A stretch of 64,000 bases of DNA from positions 496,001 to 560,000 of the forward strand of contig JABFRP010000003.1 of the NCBI GenBank assembly GCA_013141115.1, written 5' to 3'. Both the position numbers and the translations under genes were made by a program. A model generated the notes under the pieces. That model was not told where the DNA came from, made no database searches, and was given only the letters and a program-made list of their open reading frames with translations. Positions 45,184 to 54,817 of this stretch are shown one piece after another; position 1 is the first letter of the stretch, and each line of letters opens with the position of its first letter. This stretch comes from Ferruginibacter sp. Its GTDB lineage: Bacteria; Bacteroidota; Bacteroidia; Chitinophagales; Chitinophagaceae.

Positions 45184-45192
45184 CCGCCTTAA

Positions 45193-45223
45193 TTTTTTTT
45201 ATATTTTTTTTATATTTTTTTTT
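45193..45223. repeat. T-tract tandem repeat between sigma and FecR
   Basis: Just after the sigma stop codon the sequence is T8-ATA-T8-ATA-T9, an 11-base unit in tandem. Such long T tracts slip easily during replication and can also terminate or stall transcription. It separates the sigma and FecR genes (110 bases apart with the start chosen here). Confidence 0.7.
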
Positions 45224-45292
45224 AAATTGACCCACCCTAAAGTTGATCAGAATGGTTTATGTATATATAACGACCAATTTTTAATTAGCTAT

Positions 45293-46492
45293 ATGATAAA
45301 GGGAAAGGAATACTACGAGCATCTGATGGTGCAATATCTGCATAACAACTGTAGCCCCCAGGAAGTTAAAGAACTTTTCGATCATATCCAGGAAGACTCC
45401 TCCAACAAACTTTTATTGCAACAAATGCAGGCTTCCTTTAATAATATGCTGCAGGATAAACAGGAGCAGCAACCATTGGAGTGGAGCCGGAAAATGCAGG
45501 AAACGCTGATCAATAAAATTCAACCTCAGGCTAAAGTGGTACCACTATATAAAAAATGGTTGCCAAGGGTTGCCGCTGCAATACTGGTAGTATCTTTTTC
45601 TGTTGCAGCGTATCAATACTATACAAAAAAAGAAGTACAGCCTGCTATACAAATAGCAAACAACAATACGCCCTCTTTACCCAAAGACATACTGCCGGGC
45701 AGCGATAAAGCCTTGCTTACTCTTGCTGATGGTACTGTAATTGTTTTGGATGAAGTTAAAAATGGTACAGTTGCCAAACAGGGCAATATATCTGTAAATA
45801 AAAAAAATGGATTGGTAATTTATGATGCTTCCAATGCATCCTCTTCATCCGCAGCAATCACTTTCAATACCATATCAACACCTAAAGGCGGGCAGTATCA
45901 GATTGTATTGCCCGATGGTAGTAATGTATGGTTGAATGCCGCTTCATCATTGCGTTTTCCAACTGCATTTGCCGGTACACAGCGCAATGTGGAACTTAAA
46001 GGCGAAGGGTATTTTGAAATAGCAAAAAATGCAGCTATGCCTTTTTATGTAAAAGTAAATAATATGGAAGTGGAAGTGCTGGGCACCCACTTTAATTTGA
46101 TGGCGTATGATAATGAAGATGCAGTAAAAACAACTTTGCTTGAAGGTGCTGTAAAAATTAATTACGGCGCAACTGCTAAAACATTAAAACCCGGCCAGCA
46201 GGGTAAGTTTAATAATACCTCCGGTGCTATAAATGTTATTACTACAGATACAGAAGAAGCTGTTGCGTGGAAGAACGGTTACTTTCAGTTTACCAATGAA
46301 GATATTAAATCCATTATGCGGCAGTTTGCAAGATGGTATGATGTAGAAGTAAGTTACGAAGGAATTGAAAAGCCCCGGTATTTTTCAGGAGAGATATCAA
46401 GAACAGTGTCTTTATCAAAAGCACTTAAAGTGCTGGAATTATCTAACGTAAAATTCAGAATAGATGAAAAAAAGATAGTGGTATTGTTTTAA
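45293..46492 (+). CDS. FecR-family anti-sigma factor
   Basis: A 399-residue protein. A cytoplasmic N-terminal region (residues 1-80) would bind the sigma factor. One transmembrane helix follows (LPRVAAAILVVSFSVAAYQYY, about 88-107), then a periplasmic FecR domain (STPKGGQYQIVLPDGSNVWLN, near 205) and a C-terminal DUF4974-like domain (FQFTNEDIKSIMRQFARWYD). I choose the ATG of MIKGKEYYE; a TTG at 45227 would add 22 residues lacking the family pattern. It couples the first SusC receptor, which has an N-terminal STN domain, to the sigma factor. Confidence 0.9.
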   Translation: MIKGKEYYEHLMVQYLHNNCSPQEVKELFDHIQEDSSNKLLLQQMQASFNNMLQDKQEQQPLEWSRKMQETLINKIQPQAKVVPLYKKWLPRVAAAILVVSFSVAAYQYYTKKEVQPAIQIANNNTPSLPKDILPGSDKALLTLADGTVIVLDEVKNGTVAKQGNISVNKKNGLVIYDASNASSSSAAITFNTISTPKGGQYQIVLPDGSNVWLNAASSLRFPTAFAGTQRNVELKGEGYFEIAKNAAMPFYVKVNNMEVEVLGTHFNLMAYDNEDAVKTTLLEGAVKINYGATAKTLKPGQQGKFNNTSGAINVITTDTEEAVAWKNGYFQFTNEDIKSIMRQFARWYDVEVSYEGIEKPRYFSGEISRTVSLSKALKVLELSNVKFRIDEKKIVVLF

Positions 46493-46544
46493 GCTGATCA
46501 TCAGCTGAAGAATAGTGCACTTAAAAATAAATGGCCTAAAAAAA

Positions 46545-46569
46545 CCAGGAGCGGTTGCAACGCCCCTGG
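46545..46569 (+). promoter_or_regulatory. Stem-loop in leader of first SusC gene
   Basis: CCAGGAGCG at 46545-46553 pairs with CGCCCCTGG at 46561-46569 around GTTGCAA, with one A-C mismatch in a 9-bp stem. It lies 70 bases before the SusC start. No T run directly follows, though TTTTTT occurs at 46586-46591. It may be an attenuator or a leader element regulating SusC expression. Confidence 0.5.
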
Positions 46570-46638
46570 CCAAATGTTAGGTTAATTTTTTACAACCGAA
46601 TCAAGATTGCTAATTGTTAAACTAAACTTTACAAAGGT

Positions 46639-49600
46639 ATGAAAAGGAATGCAGTTAAGAAAGCTGTGCTACTGGCATGGCTGCTTCCACCCAAAACACT
46701 TCTGATTATGAAGCTTACGATTGCCTTATTAATTGTTGCCGTTCTGCAGGTTAATGCCAGTGGATATGCACAAAAAATTAATCTGTCGGCGCATAATGTT
46801 TCGCTGGAGAAAATTTTTAAAGAGATCAAAAAACAAAGCGGGTATCGTTTTTTTTATGAGGACGACCTGGTGCAAAATGCCAAAAAGGTAAACATAGATA
46901 TTCAAAATGCTACTGTAGAAGAAGTACTGGATATCTGTCTTAAAGACCAGGGACTTTCTTACGCCATCGTAGAAAAAGTGGTGGCTATTAAAAAGAAAGA
47001 AGAGATTTTTACTTCACCTGCAATACCACTTGCATTTATTCAAATTACCGGCAGGGTTACCGATGGCGACAATAAACCGTTGGCCGGTGTTTCTGTTTTT
47101 TTGGTTGGAGGCAAAATTGGTACGAAAACCAATGAGAATGGTGAATTTGCCATTGATGCACCACTTAATGCCGTACTCAGGTTTAGTTATGTTGGTTACG
47201 AGCAAAAAGAAGTGATGATAAAAAATACCGGTAGTATATCGGTTTCGTTAAAATTACTGAACACTGCTTTAACTGATATAGTGGTGGTAGGATACGGCAC
47301 ACAAAAGAAAGCTTCGGTTACCGGAGCCCTCAGTACTGTTACGGCAAAAGAAATATTAAAATCGCCTACATCAAATGTTACCAATAGTTTGGTAGGCAGG
47401 CTTACCGGCTTATCGGCTGTGCAACGCAGTGGCCAGCCCGGCAATAACGAAGCATTGATTGCAATAAGAGGCTCAGCAACTTATAATAATAATGCTGCCA
47501 TTGTTGTAGTAGATGGAGTGGAAAGATCAAACTTTGGCGATATCGATCCTAATGAAATTGAATCGGTAACGGTTTTAAAAGATGCAGCATCAACAGCGGT
47601 ATTTGGTATTAAAGGTGCAAATGGTGTTATTGTAATTACAACAAAAAGCGGAAGGGAAGGCAAGCCTCGTATCAGTTACAGCGGCAATGTAAGTATACAA
47701 ACCTATACCGGTATTCCTAAAGCAATGAGTGCGTACGATAATGCCTCTTTAATAAATGAAGCCAACAGAAATGATGGTTTAGCAGAAACATGGACCGCAG
47801 CTGAATTGCAAAAATTTAAAGATGGTTCAGATCCCTTAGGTTATCCCGATATTAATTGGTTTAAATATCTTACCAGAACAGCTTATCCGCAAACACAACA
47901 TAATATAAATGTAAGCGGCGGTACTAAAGTGGTTAAATATTTTGCCTCTGTAGGTTATTTATTTGAAGATGGTATTTTTAAAGAATTCGAATCTCCTTAT
48001 GGATTCAGAACCACGCCTTCGTACTCCCGTTATAATTTCAGATCTAACCTGGATTTTAATTTAAGTAAGAATTTACAGATAGGTGTTCGCCTGGGAGGTA
48101 AGCTTGGTAAGCGTTATCAGCCGGCTGGTTTGCAGTCTGGTTCGGGCTCTTTCTCTTATGATAATATCGAAGCCATGATATCCAGGATATTGCAAACTCC
48201 TTCATTTGCATATCCTATTAAATTACCTGATGGCCGTATTGCACAAAACCCCAATGTGGGTACCAATATCTGGAATCCTTATGCAGTAATTACCAGGTGG
48301 GGTACACGTGAAGATGAGAATAATACTATGGAAAGTACGGTTAATTTAAATTATAAGTTAGATGGTATTACCAAAGGCTTATCTTTTAAAACTGTTTTTG
48401 GTTACGACTCTTATTTTTCAAATGTTACCAGGCGAAATGCGGTTTGGGCAGCGTATGTAGTTGATCGTGTAACAAAAGCCGTTACATTATCACCCGACCG
48501 GCCAAGAGATGAACCGCTAAGCGGATTGATCACTTCTTACAGTGGTTTGGTTACCTCAAATTTACAGACAGGGTTTAATTATGATAGAACTTTTGGAGAT
48601 CATAATATTACCGGCCTGGCACTTTTTACCCGCCAGCTAATTAATGAGCAGGGTACTGGTTTAAATGCACCGCCAAGGGCATCGCAAGGTGTGGTAAGCA
48701 GGGTAGCCTATAATTATAAGAAAAAATATTTTGCCGAATTTAATGCTGCTTATAATGGTTCCGAGCAATTTGCTAAAGGAAAACAGTATGGGTTCTTTCC
48801 TGCAGTTTCTGCAGGCTGGACGATCAGCAACGAAAATTTTTTAGAAAACGTTTCGTGGTTGAGTAATTTAAAAATACGAGGTTCTTACGGCATCGTGGGT
48901 AACGATAAATTAAATGCCCGCTTTTTATTCCTCGATAATTATTCCGTGATAACAGGTGGATTATCTACCGATCCTGTTTATTCAAGACCAGGCACAGGAG
49001 TGCAGTTTGGTTTGCCCACTTCATTGGTAAATTACCAGGTGGTAGTGCCTACTTCATTTGGCAACCCGGATGTTACCTGGGAAACAGGAACTAAAAGAAA
49101 TATTGGAGTAGAAGCCAGCTTTTTTAAATCAGCCCTGTCTGTTACTGCAGATATTTTTGATGAAAAGCGTGTAGATATTTTAACCAACCGTGCCTCCGGA
49201 TTACAAACTTACGGCCTTACTTATCCTGCATTAAATATCGGAGAGGTTTACAACAAGGGTTATGAGATTGAACTCAATTATCAAAAAAGAAGAGGGCAGG
49301 TTACTTATGGCCTGGTAACGCAGTTATCATTTGCCCGCAATAAAATTATCAGCAGAGATGAACCTGTAGGACGACCAGATTATCTTAAGCAGGAAGGTAA
49401 ACCTGTAGGCCAGTTTTTTGGATTTTTAACCGATGGTTTTTATACTTCATTGGCAGATATAGCAGCATCGCCTGTTAACACTTTAGGTAAAGCCACACCG
49501 GGTGATTTAAAATACAAAGATTACAATGAAGATGGTAAAATAGATGCCGATGATATTGTGCCCATCGGTTACTCCAGAACACCCGAATATATTTACAGCT

Positions 49601-50067
49601 TTTCGCCTTCGGTTTCTTTTAAAGGCATTTCATTATCAGTATTATTTCAGGGAGTGGCCAATGTAAGTTCCGATGTTATTTTATCTGAACAAAATAACGG
49701 GCAGCAGATGTAAGAAATTCAAAAGGACAGGTGGACGGTGGATAATGCAGCCAGTGCAAAATGGCCTGCGCTGCATTCCAGGGGAAACTCCTATATCAGT
49801 TACAGGCTCAACGATTTTATTTTGCAGGATGCCTCATACCTCAAAATAAGAAATATAGAATTATCGTGGAATGTACCTCAGCAATGGTTAAATAAAAAAA
49901 TCAGCGGTTTACGTGTTTATGTATCCGGGCAAAATTTACATACCTGGACGAAGTATAAAATGTACCTCGATCCGGAGAATGTAAATCTTTCCAATACCGA
50001 TTTTTCCAAGCAGTCTATTTATCCAACTCCCCGCATTTTCAACTTTGGAGTTAATCTTCAACTTTAA
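46639..50067 (+). pseudogene. SusC-like TonB-dependent receptor interrupted by in-frame TAA
   Basis: A single frame of 1143 codons with a TAA at codon 1025 (49711-49713). The first part has a signal sequence (about residues 24-44), an STN domain (46-120), a carboxypeptidase-regulatory-like domain (ITGRVTDGDNKPLAGVS, near 135), a plug (VVVGYGTQKKASVTGA) and most of the beta-barrel. After the stop the frame continues with EIQKDRWTVDNA to the last barrel strand ending FGVNLQL. The missing 117 residues include final strands needed for insertion. The STN domain fits signalling to the FecR protein. It may be a recent nonsense mutation, an assembly error or a read-through site. Confidence 0.88.
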
Positions 50068-50077
50068 AAAATTAATA

Positions 50078-51733
50078 ATGAAACAGTCTATTTATATAAC
50101 TTCTCTGTCACTCTTACTGCTGTGTTCCTTCTCTTGCAAAAAGAATTTTCTGGATAGGGCACCGAGTGTAAATCTTACTGAAGAAAAAATATTTTCTGAT
50201 CCTATTCTTGCTGCACAGTTTGCCGATAATGCCTACAATCATTTAATTGATGAGTATGCACGCTTTAATGCACACCGTGGTATTACCGGCCAGGCAGCTG
50301 ATGAAGCGGTATCGGGCAATAACGAAATATCTATAAGAACACTTACCAATGGCACTTACCACGATCATTACGAAAGAGGCGGTGCTTCTTTAAATGATAT
50401 TGGTGATGTATGGTCAAGGGCTTACGCAGGTATCCGGGTTACTAATAAAATGTTATCAAAAATTGATGATGTACCCTGGACTACCCAACCTTCGGCAAGA
50501 ATAAAAGGAGAGATGTATTTTATAAGAGCGTTTTTATATTTTGAATTAATAAAACGTTTTGGTGGTGTGCCCATTGCAGACAGAGTGTATGATGTAAATG
50601 AGAATATCGATTTCCCCAGAAATACTTACCAGGAATGTTTGGCTTTTATTATCAGCGACCTGGATAAGGCAGAACCTTTATTGCCTGCAACCTATACCAA
50701 TTCGGATAACGGAAGAGCAACGCTAGGCGCTGCCAAAGCATTAAGGGCAAGGGCACTTTTATTTGCAGCAAGTAAATTAAATAACGAAGCCAATGACCTT
50801 ACCAAATGGCAGGCCGCAGCTACAGCTGCCAAAGCAGTAATGGATCTTAATCAATACAGTTTACAAGCCACATACAATGATATCTTAAACGTAGCAAGCT
50901 CTCCCGAATACATCATGATAAAAGTAAGAGGGCCAAGAACCATTGATGGGTTTTTATTAGACTTTGCCATGTCGCCGGGGTCTGGTGGTGCACAGGGACA
51001 ATTAAATCCCACACAAAACCATGTAGACTTATATGAAATGAAAACTACGGGAAAGCCGATCTCTGATCCCACATCCGGTTACAATCCGCAATTACCTTAT
51101 GCCAACAGAGATCCCCGTTTAGCAGGTAATGTATTGTATAATGATATGACCTGGCAGGGAAGGAAAATTGAAATGTGGAGCGGAGGGAAAGATTATTTAT
51201 CCGGTAATGTAACATACACTGCCACCCGCTATTACTGCAGAAAGATGTGGCCGGAGCCTTACATCAGAAATGTTGCAGGCACAGCTATTGTAAACTTTGT
51301 TTATTTCCGCTATGCAGAAATTTTATTGAATTATGCAGAAGCACAAAACGAAGCCGTAGGGCCTGACGCAGCTGTTTATGCTGCTATCAATCAAATACGT
51401 GCAAGAGCAAGTGTAGCCATGCCGCCTTTGCCAGCTGGATTAACACAGGCACAAATGCGTGACCGCATCCGCAACGAACGTGCAGTAGAGTTGGCTTTTG
51501 AAGATTTTCGGTGGTATGATATCATGCGGTGGAAAGCCGGACCAGATATTGTGGCGCAACCAATGTATGGCATGAATGTGGTTAAAAATACTAACGGTAC
51601 GTTTACATACAACAGGGAATTATTGCCTACCAACATGCAAAAAGTGTATCTGGATTATATGCATCGTTATCCCATTCCCCGTACGGAAATATATAAAAGC
51701 AAAGGCATTTTATTGCAAAATACAGGATGGTAA
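50078..51733 (+). CDS. SusD-like glycan-binding lipoprotein (first pair)
   Basis: A 551-residue outer-membrane lipoprotein. The lipobox is LLLCSFSC with the lipidated Cys near residue 18, followed by KKNFLDRAP, typical of SusD. The N-terminal TPR-like region reads RIKGEMYFIRAFLYFELIKRFGGVP, and the C-terminal part has RIRNERAVELAFEDFRWYDIMRWK. It pairs with the interrupted SusC gene (10-base gap) and should cap the receptor and bind oligosaccharide. The start at 50078 is chosen because an upstream in-frame ATG lies inside the SusC gene. Confidence 0.93.
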   Translation: MKQSIYITSLSLLLLCSFSCKKNFLDRAPSVNLTEEKIFSDPILAAQFADNAYNHLIDEYARFNAHRGITGQAADEAVSGNNEISIRTLTNGTYHDHYERGGASLNDIGDVWSRAYAGIRVTNKMLSKIDDVPWTTQPSARIKGEMYFIRAFLYFELIKRFGGVPIADRVYDVNENIDFPRNTYQECLAFIISDLDKAEPLLPATYTNSDNGRATLGAAKALRARALLFAASKLNNEANDLTKWQAAATAAKAVMDLNQYSLQATYNDILNVASSPEYIMIKVRGPRTIDGFLLDFAMSPGSGGAQGQLNPTQNHVDLYEMKTTGKPISDPTSGYNPQLPYANRDPRLAGNVLYNDMTWQGRKIEMWSGGKDYLSGNVTYTATRYYCRKMWPEPYIRNVAGTAIVNFVYFRYAEILLNYAEAQNEAVGPDAAVYAAINQIRARASVAMPPLPAGLTQAQMRDRIRNERAVELAFEDFRWYDIMRWKAGPDIVAQPMYGMNVVKNTNGTFTYNRELLPTNMQKVYLDYMHRYPIPRTEIYKSKGILLQNTGW

Positions 51734-51768
51734 TTTTTTTATTACGCTTAACTTTTAATAACAGCCAA

Positions 51769-54700
51769 ATGAATTCAACATATAAAATAATAATTTTCAC
51801 CTGTCTGATGTTTTGGGCATTTACCGGCCAGGCACAGGTACCAGGTGCAGCATTTAATGCAATAGGTATTATTGTAGATAATGCCAATAAACCAATTGAA
51901 GGAGTAAGTATTTTAATACAGGAAAAAACTTCGGGCATAGTAACAGGCGCAGATGGAAAATTTATTGTGCCGTGTACTACTAATGATATTCTGATCTTTA
52001 AAAAATCAGGGTACAACACTATACAAAAACCTGCTACAGATATTGTGAATAGCAATGTAATAATGATTGCCAGCCTGATTGATGCAGGTGATGATGATAA
52101 TGTTTTTATTCCTTTTGGGGTAAGAAAAAAACGTGCAGTTTCAGCCTCAGTAAGCACTATCAAGGTAGCTGATTTGCCGCAATTGCCTTTATCTACTTTA
52201 AACAATGTATTATCGGGCAGGTTACCTGGTTTGTACATTAAGCAAACAGGAACAAGGCCCGGTACTGATGATGCCACTTTTCTTATCCGTGGAAGATCAT
52301 CGTATAACAGTAACCAGGAGCCGCTTGTATTGGTGGATGGCGTGGAAAGGGATTTTGTAAATATGGATATCAATGAAATTGAAGGCATCAGTGTTTTAAA
52401 AGATGCAGCTTCTTTATCATGGTACGGAATGACAGGGGCCAACGGTGTGGTTTATGTTAGCACCAAAAGAGGAAGCCCTTCTGCAACAAAAATTTCGGTA
52501 GATGTGCAGGGCGGTATTCAAATGCCACAAAACAAAACCAAACCATTAAATTCTTATAATTACGCTTTGCTGTATAACCAGGCACTGCAAAATGATGGCA
52601 ATGCACCACGGTACGATCAAACCACTTTGGATGGATATCAATCCGGATCGGATCCGTACAAATATCCCAACAATAATTTTGTGGATCAGTTTATGAAAAC
52701 TGCAGCGCCGGTACAGCGCTATGTGGTTACCGTAAGTGGTGGTAACGCTTTTGCACGCTATTTTACTTTGCTTAGTTTTTATAACCAGGATGGTTTGTAT
52801 AAAGGCGCAGAGAATACAAAGTATAATTCTAACACCAATTACAAGCGCTACAATTTCAGAACCAATCTCGATCTGCACATTAATAAAAACCTGGATGTGC
52901 TATTGGATGTTGGAGGAAGAGTGGAAAATTTAAGGTATCCCAATTCCGGTAATGGTACTTTTCTTTCTACAATATATAACACGCCTTCTAATGCATTTCC
53001 ATTGTTAAATGCGGATGGTACTTATGGCGGCAGTTCATTGTTTCGCAGTAATCCTCTGGCCATGTTAAATGAAGATGGCAATTATACAGATCTGTACCGC
53101 ACTTTACTGGCCACTATGAACGTAAAACAAAAGCTGGACTTTATTACAAAGGGATTATCGGCAAATGTTTTTTATACGTATGATATGACAGGTTTGTATC
53201 AATCAGGTTTTACACAGGCTTACGAAGTGTACGAATTTTCTAACACAGGCACAGCTACACGCTTTGGTAATAAAGCGCCGTTAAATTACAGGTCAACAAC
53301 TTTTAGTGGTAACCTTCGTAATAACGAGTTTTGGGCCGGACTGGATTATGATCGCAGTTTTGGCAAACACGATTTTAAAGTTTCATCAAGAATGCAAAGG
53401 GCAGTAAGTGCACAACCTAACCGATTAGATAACACCCGTATCAATTATGCAAGCAGAATATCTTACAGTTATATGCAGCGATATTTTGCAGATGTGGTGG
53501 CAAGTTATTCCGGCTCTCAGAATTTTGCACCGGGCAAACGTTTTGGATGGTTCCCTGCTGTTTCTGCTGGCTGGATCATTTCTGACGAAAGCTTTTTGAA
53601 GTCAGCTAAATTTTTAGACTACCTTAAATTACGTGGCTCATTTGGGTTGGTAGGTAATGATGGTATTAGCGCAAGAAGGTATGCTTACCGGAATTATTTT
53701 AGCAGGGGCGGTTCGCAATATACTTTTGGAACGGGTTATACAGCAGTATCCAACACCACAGAAGTAGAATTGGGCAATGCTGATTTAACATGGGAAAAAG
53801 CCACCAAAGTAAGTGTTGGTTTTGATACAAGGTTGTTTAAACAATCACTGTCTGTTTCATTTGACTATTTTTACGAAAAAAGAAAGGACCTTTTAACCAC
53901 AGCAATATTGCCTAATATTTTAGGGCAATCCACCGTTAGTGTAAATGATGGTATTGCACAATATAAAGGGTATGAAGCTGCTGTTAATTATAACAAATCG
54001 TTCGGAAAAGTTAATGTTCAGCTTAATGCAAATTTTACTTCTTCTAAAAGTAAAATACTGGCAATAAATGAAGAAGCTGGTTTGCCTGCTTATCAAAAAC
54101 AATTGGGCCATTCTATCGGCAGTGTAATTCAGGGCGGCAGTTTTTTACGCAATTTTCTTACAGCCGAGGGCATCTTTCAAACACAGGCAGAAATTGATGC
54201 AGCACCTAAACAAAAACTTTCCGGTACAGTTAAGCCAGGCGATATACGGTATAAAGATATTAACCAGGATGGTGTAATTGATAATCTTGATTTTTCTACC
54301 ACAGATTATTCTGATGTGCCTACCTCTTATTTTGGATTTGGAGCTTCGGTATCCTATTCCAATTTCGATCTGTCTATGCAGTTTCAGGGTATTGATGGCC
54401 GTACCATACAAATTAACGATCTGGTAAATTCCGGTTCTGCATCTACAGGTTATATCAACCAGTTTAGTACAGATGCATGGACTGCATCTAATCCTTCCGC
54501 TTTATATCCAAGATCAGCCATTGCAGACAGGGCAAACAATACAGTCAACTCTACTTTTTGGTTACGTTCAGGCGATTACTTAAGATTGAAAACTGCCGAG
54601 ATAGGATATACTGTTCCGGCTACAGCATTAAAAAAATTCCATATTAAATCAACCCGTTTTTATGTAAGTGGATTTAACCTGCTCACTTTTAGTAAGGTTA

Positions 54701-54798
54701 AAGATCTGCCTGTTGATCCTGAAATTCCAACATCAGGTTATGGTTCTAACTATCCTTACATAAAAACTTTTTCTGCCGGGTTAACCGTTAATTTTTAA
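51769..54798 (+). CDS. SusC-like TonB-dependent receptor (second pair)
   Basis: A 1009-residue receptor, intact. A signal peptide (MNSTYKIIIFTCLMFWAFTG, cleavage near AQA) precedes a carboxypeptidase-regulatory-like domain (residues 26-100), a plug with TFLIRGRSSYNSNQEPLVLV and a full barrel. It ends with the outer-membrane signature FSAGLTVNF. It lacks the STN domain of the first receptor, so it probably imports without signalling to FecR. It starts 35 bases after the first SusD gene; an upstream in-frame ATG overlaps that gene. Confidence 0.94.
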   Translation: MNSTYKIIIFTCLMFWAFTGQAQVPGAAFNAIGIIVDNANKPIEGVSILIQEKTSGIVTGADGKFIVPCTTNDILIFKKSGYNTIQKPATDIVNSNVIMIASLIDAGDDDNVFIPFGVRKKRAVSASVSTIKVADLPQLPLSTLNNVLSGRLPGLYIKQTGTRPGTDDATFLIRGRSSYNSNQEPLVLVDGVERDFVNMDINEIEGISVLKDAASLSWYGMTGANGVVYVSTKRGSPSATKISVDVQGGIQMPQNKTKPLNSYNYALLYNQALQNDGNAPRYDQTTLDGYQSGSDPYKYPNNNFVDQFMKTAAPVQRYVVTVSGGNAFARYFTLLSFYNQDGLYKGAENTKYNSNTNYKRYNFRTNLDLHINKNLDVLLDVGGRVENLRYPNSGNGTFLSTIYNTPSNAFPLLNADGTYGGSSLFRSNPLAMLNEDGNYTDLYRTLLATMNVKQKLDFITKGLSANVFYTYDMTGLYQSGFTQAYEVYEFSNTGTATRFGNKAPLNYRSTTFSGNLRNNEFWAGLDYDRSFGKHDFKVSSRMQRAVSAQPNRLDNTRINYASRISYSYMQRYFADVVASYSGSQNFAPGKRFGWFPAVSAGWIISDESFLKSAKFLDYLKLRGSFGLVGNDGISARRYAYRNYFSRGGSQYTFGTGYTAVSNTTEVELGNADLTWEKATKVSVGFDTRLFKQSLSVSFDYFYEKRKDLLTTAILPNILGQSTVSVNDGIAQYKGYEAAVNYNKSFGKVNVQLNANFTSSKSKILAINEEAGLPAYQKQLGHSIGSVIQGGSFLRNFLTAEGIFQTQAEIDAAPKQKLSGTVKPGDIRYKDINQDGVIDNLDFSTTDYSDVPTSYFGFGASVSYSNFDLSMQFQGIDGRTIQINDLVNSGSASTGYINQFSTDAWTASNPSALYPRSAIADRANNTVNSTFWLRSGDYLRLKTAEIGYTVPATALKKFHIKSTRFYVSGFNLLTFSKVKDLPVDPEIPTSGYGSNYPYIKTFSAGLTVNF

Positions 54799-54817
54799 TA
54801 ACATTAAGCTTTAAGAT

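Noticed and set aside
51627..52442. Minus-strand frame of 271 codons across the first SusD/second SusC junction
   Set aside because: It lies opposite two well-supported genes and has no recognisable domain.
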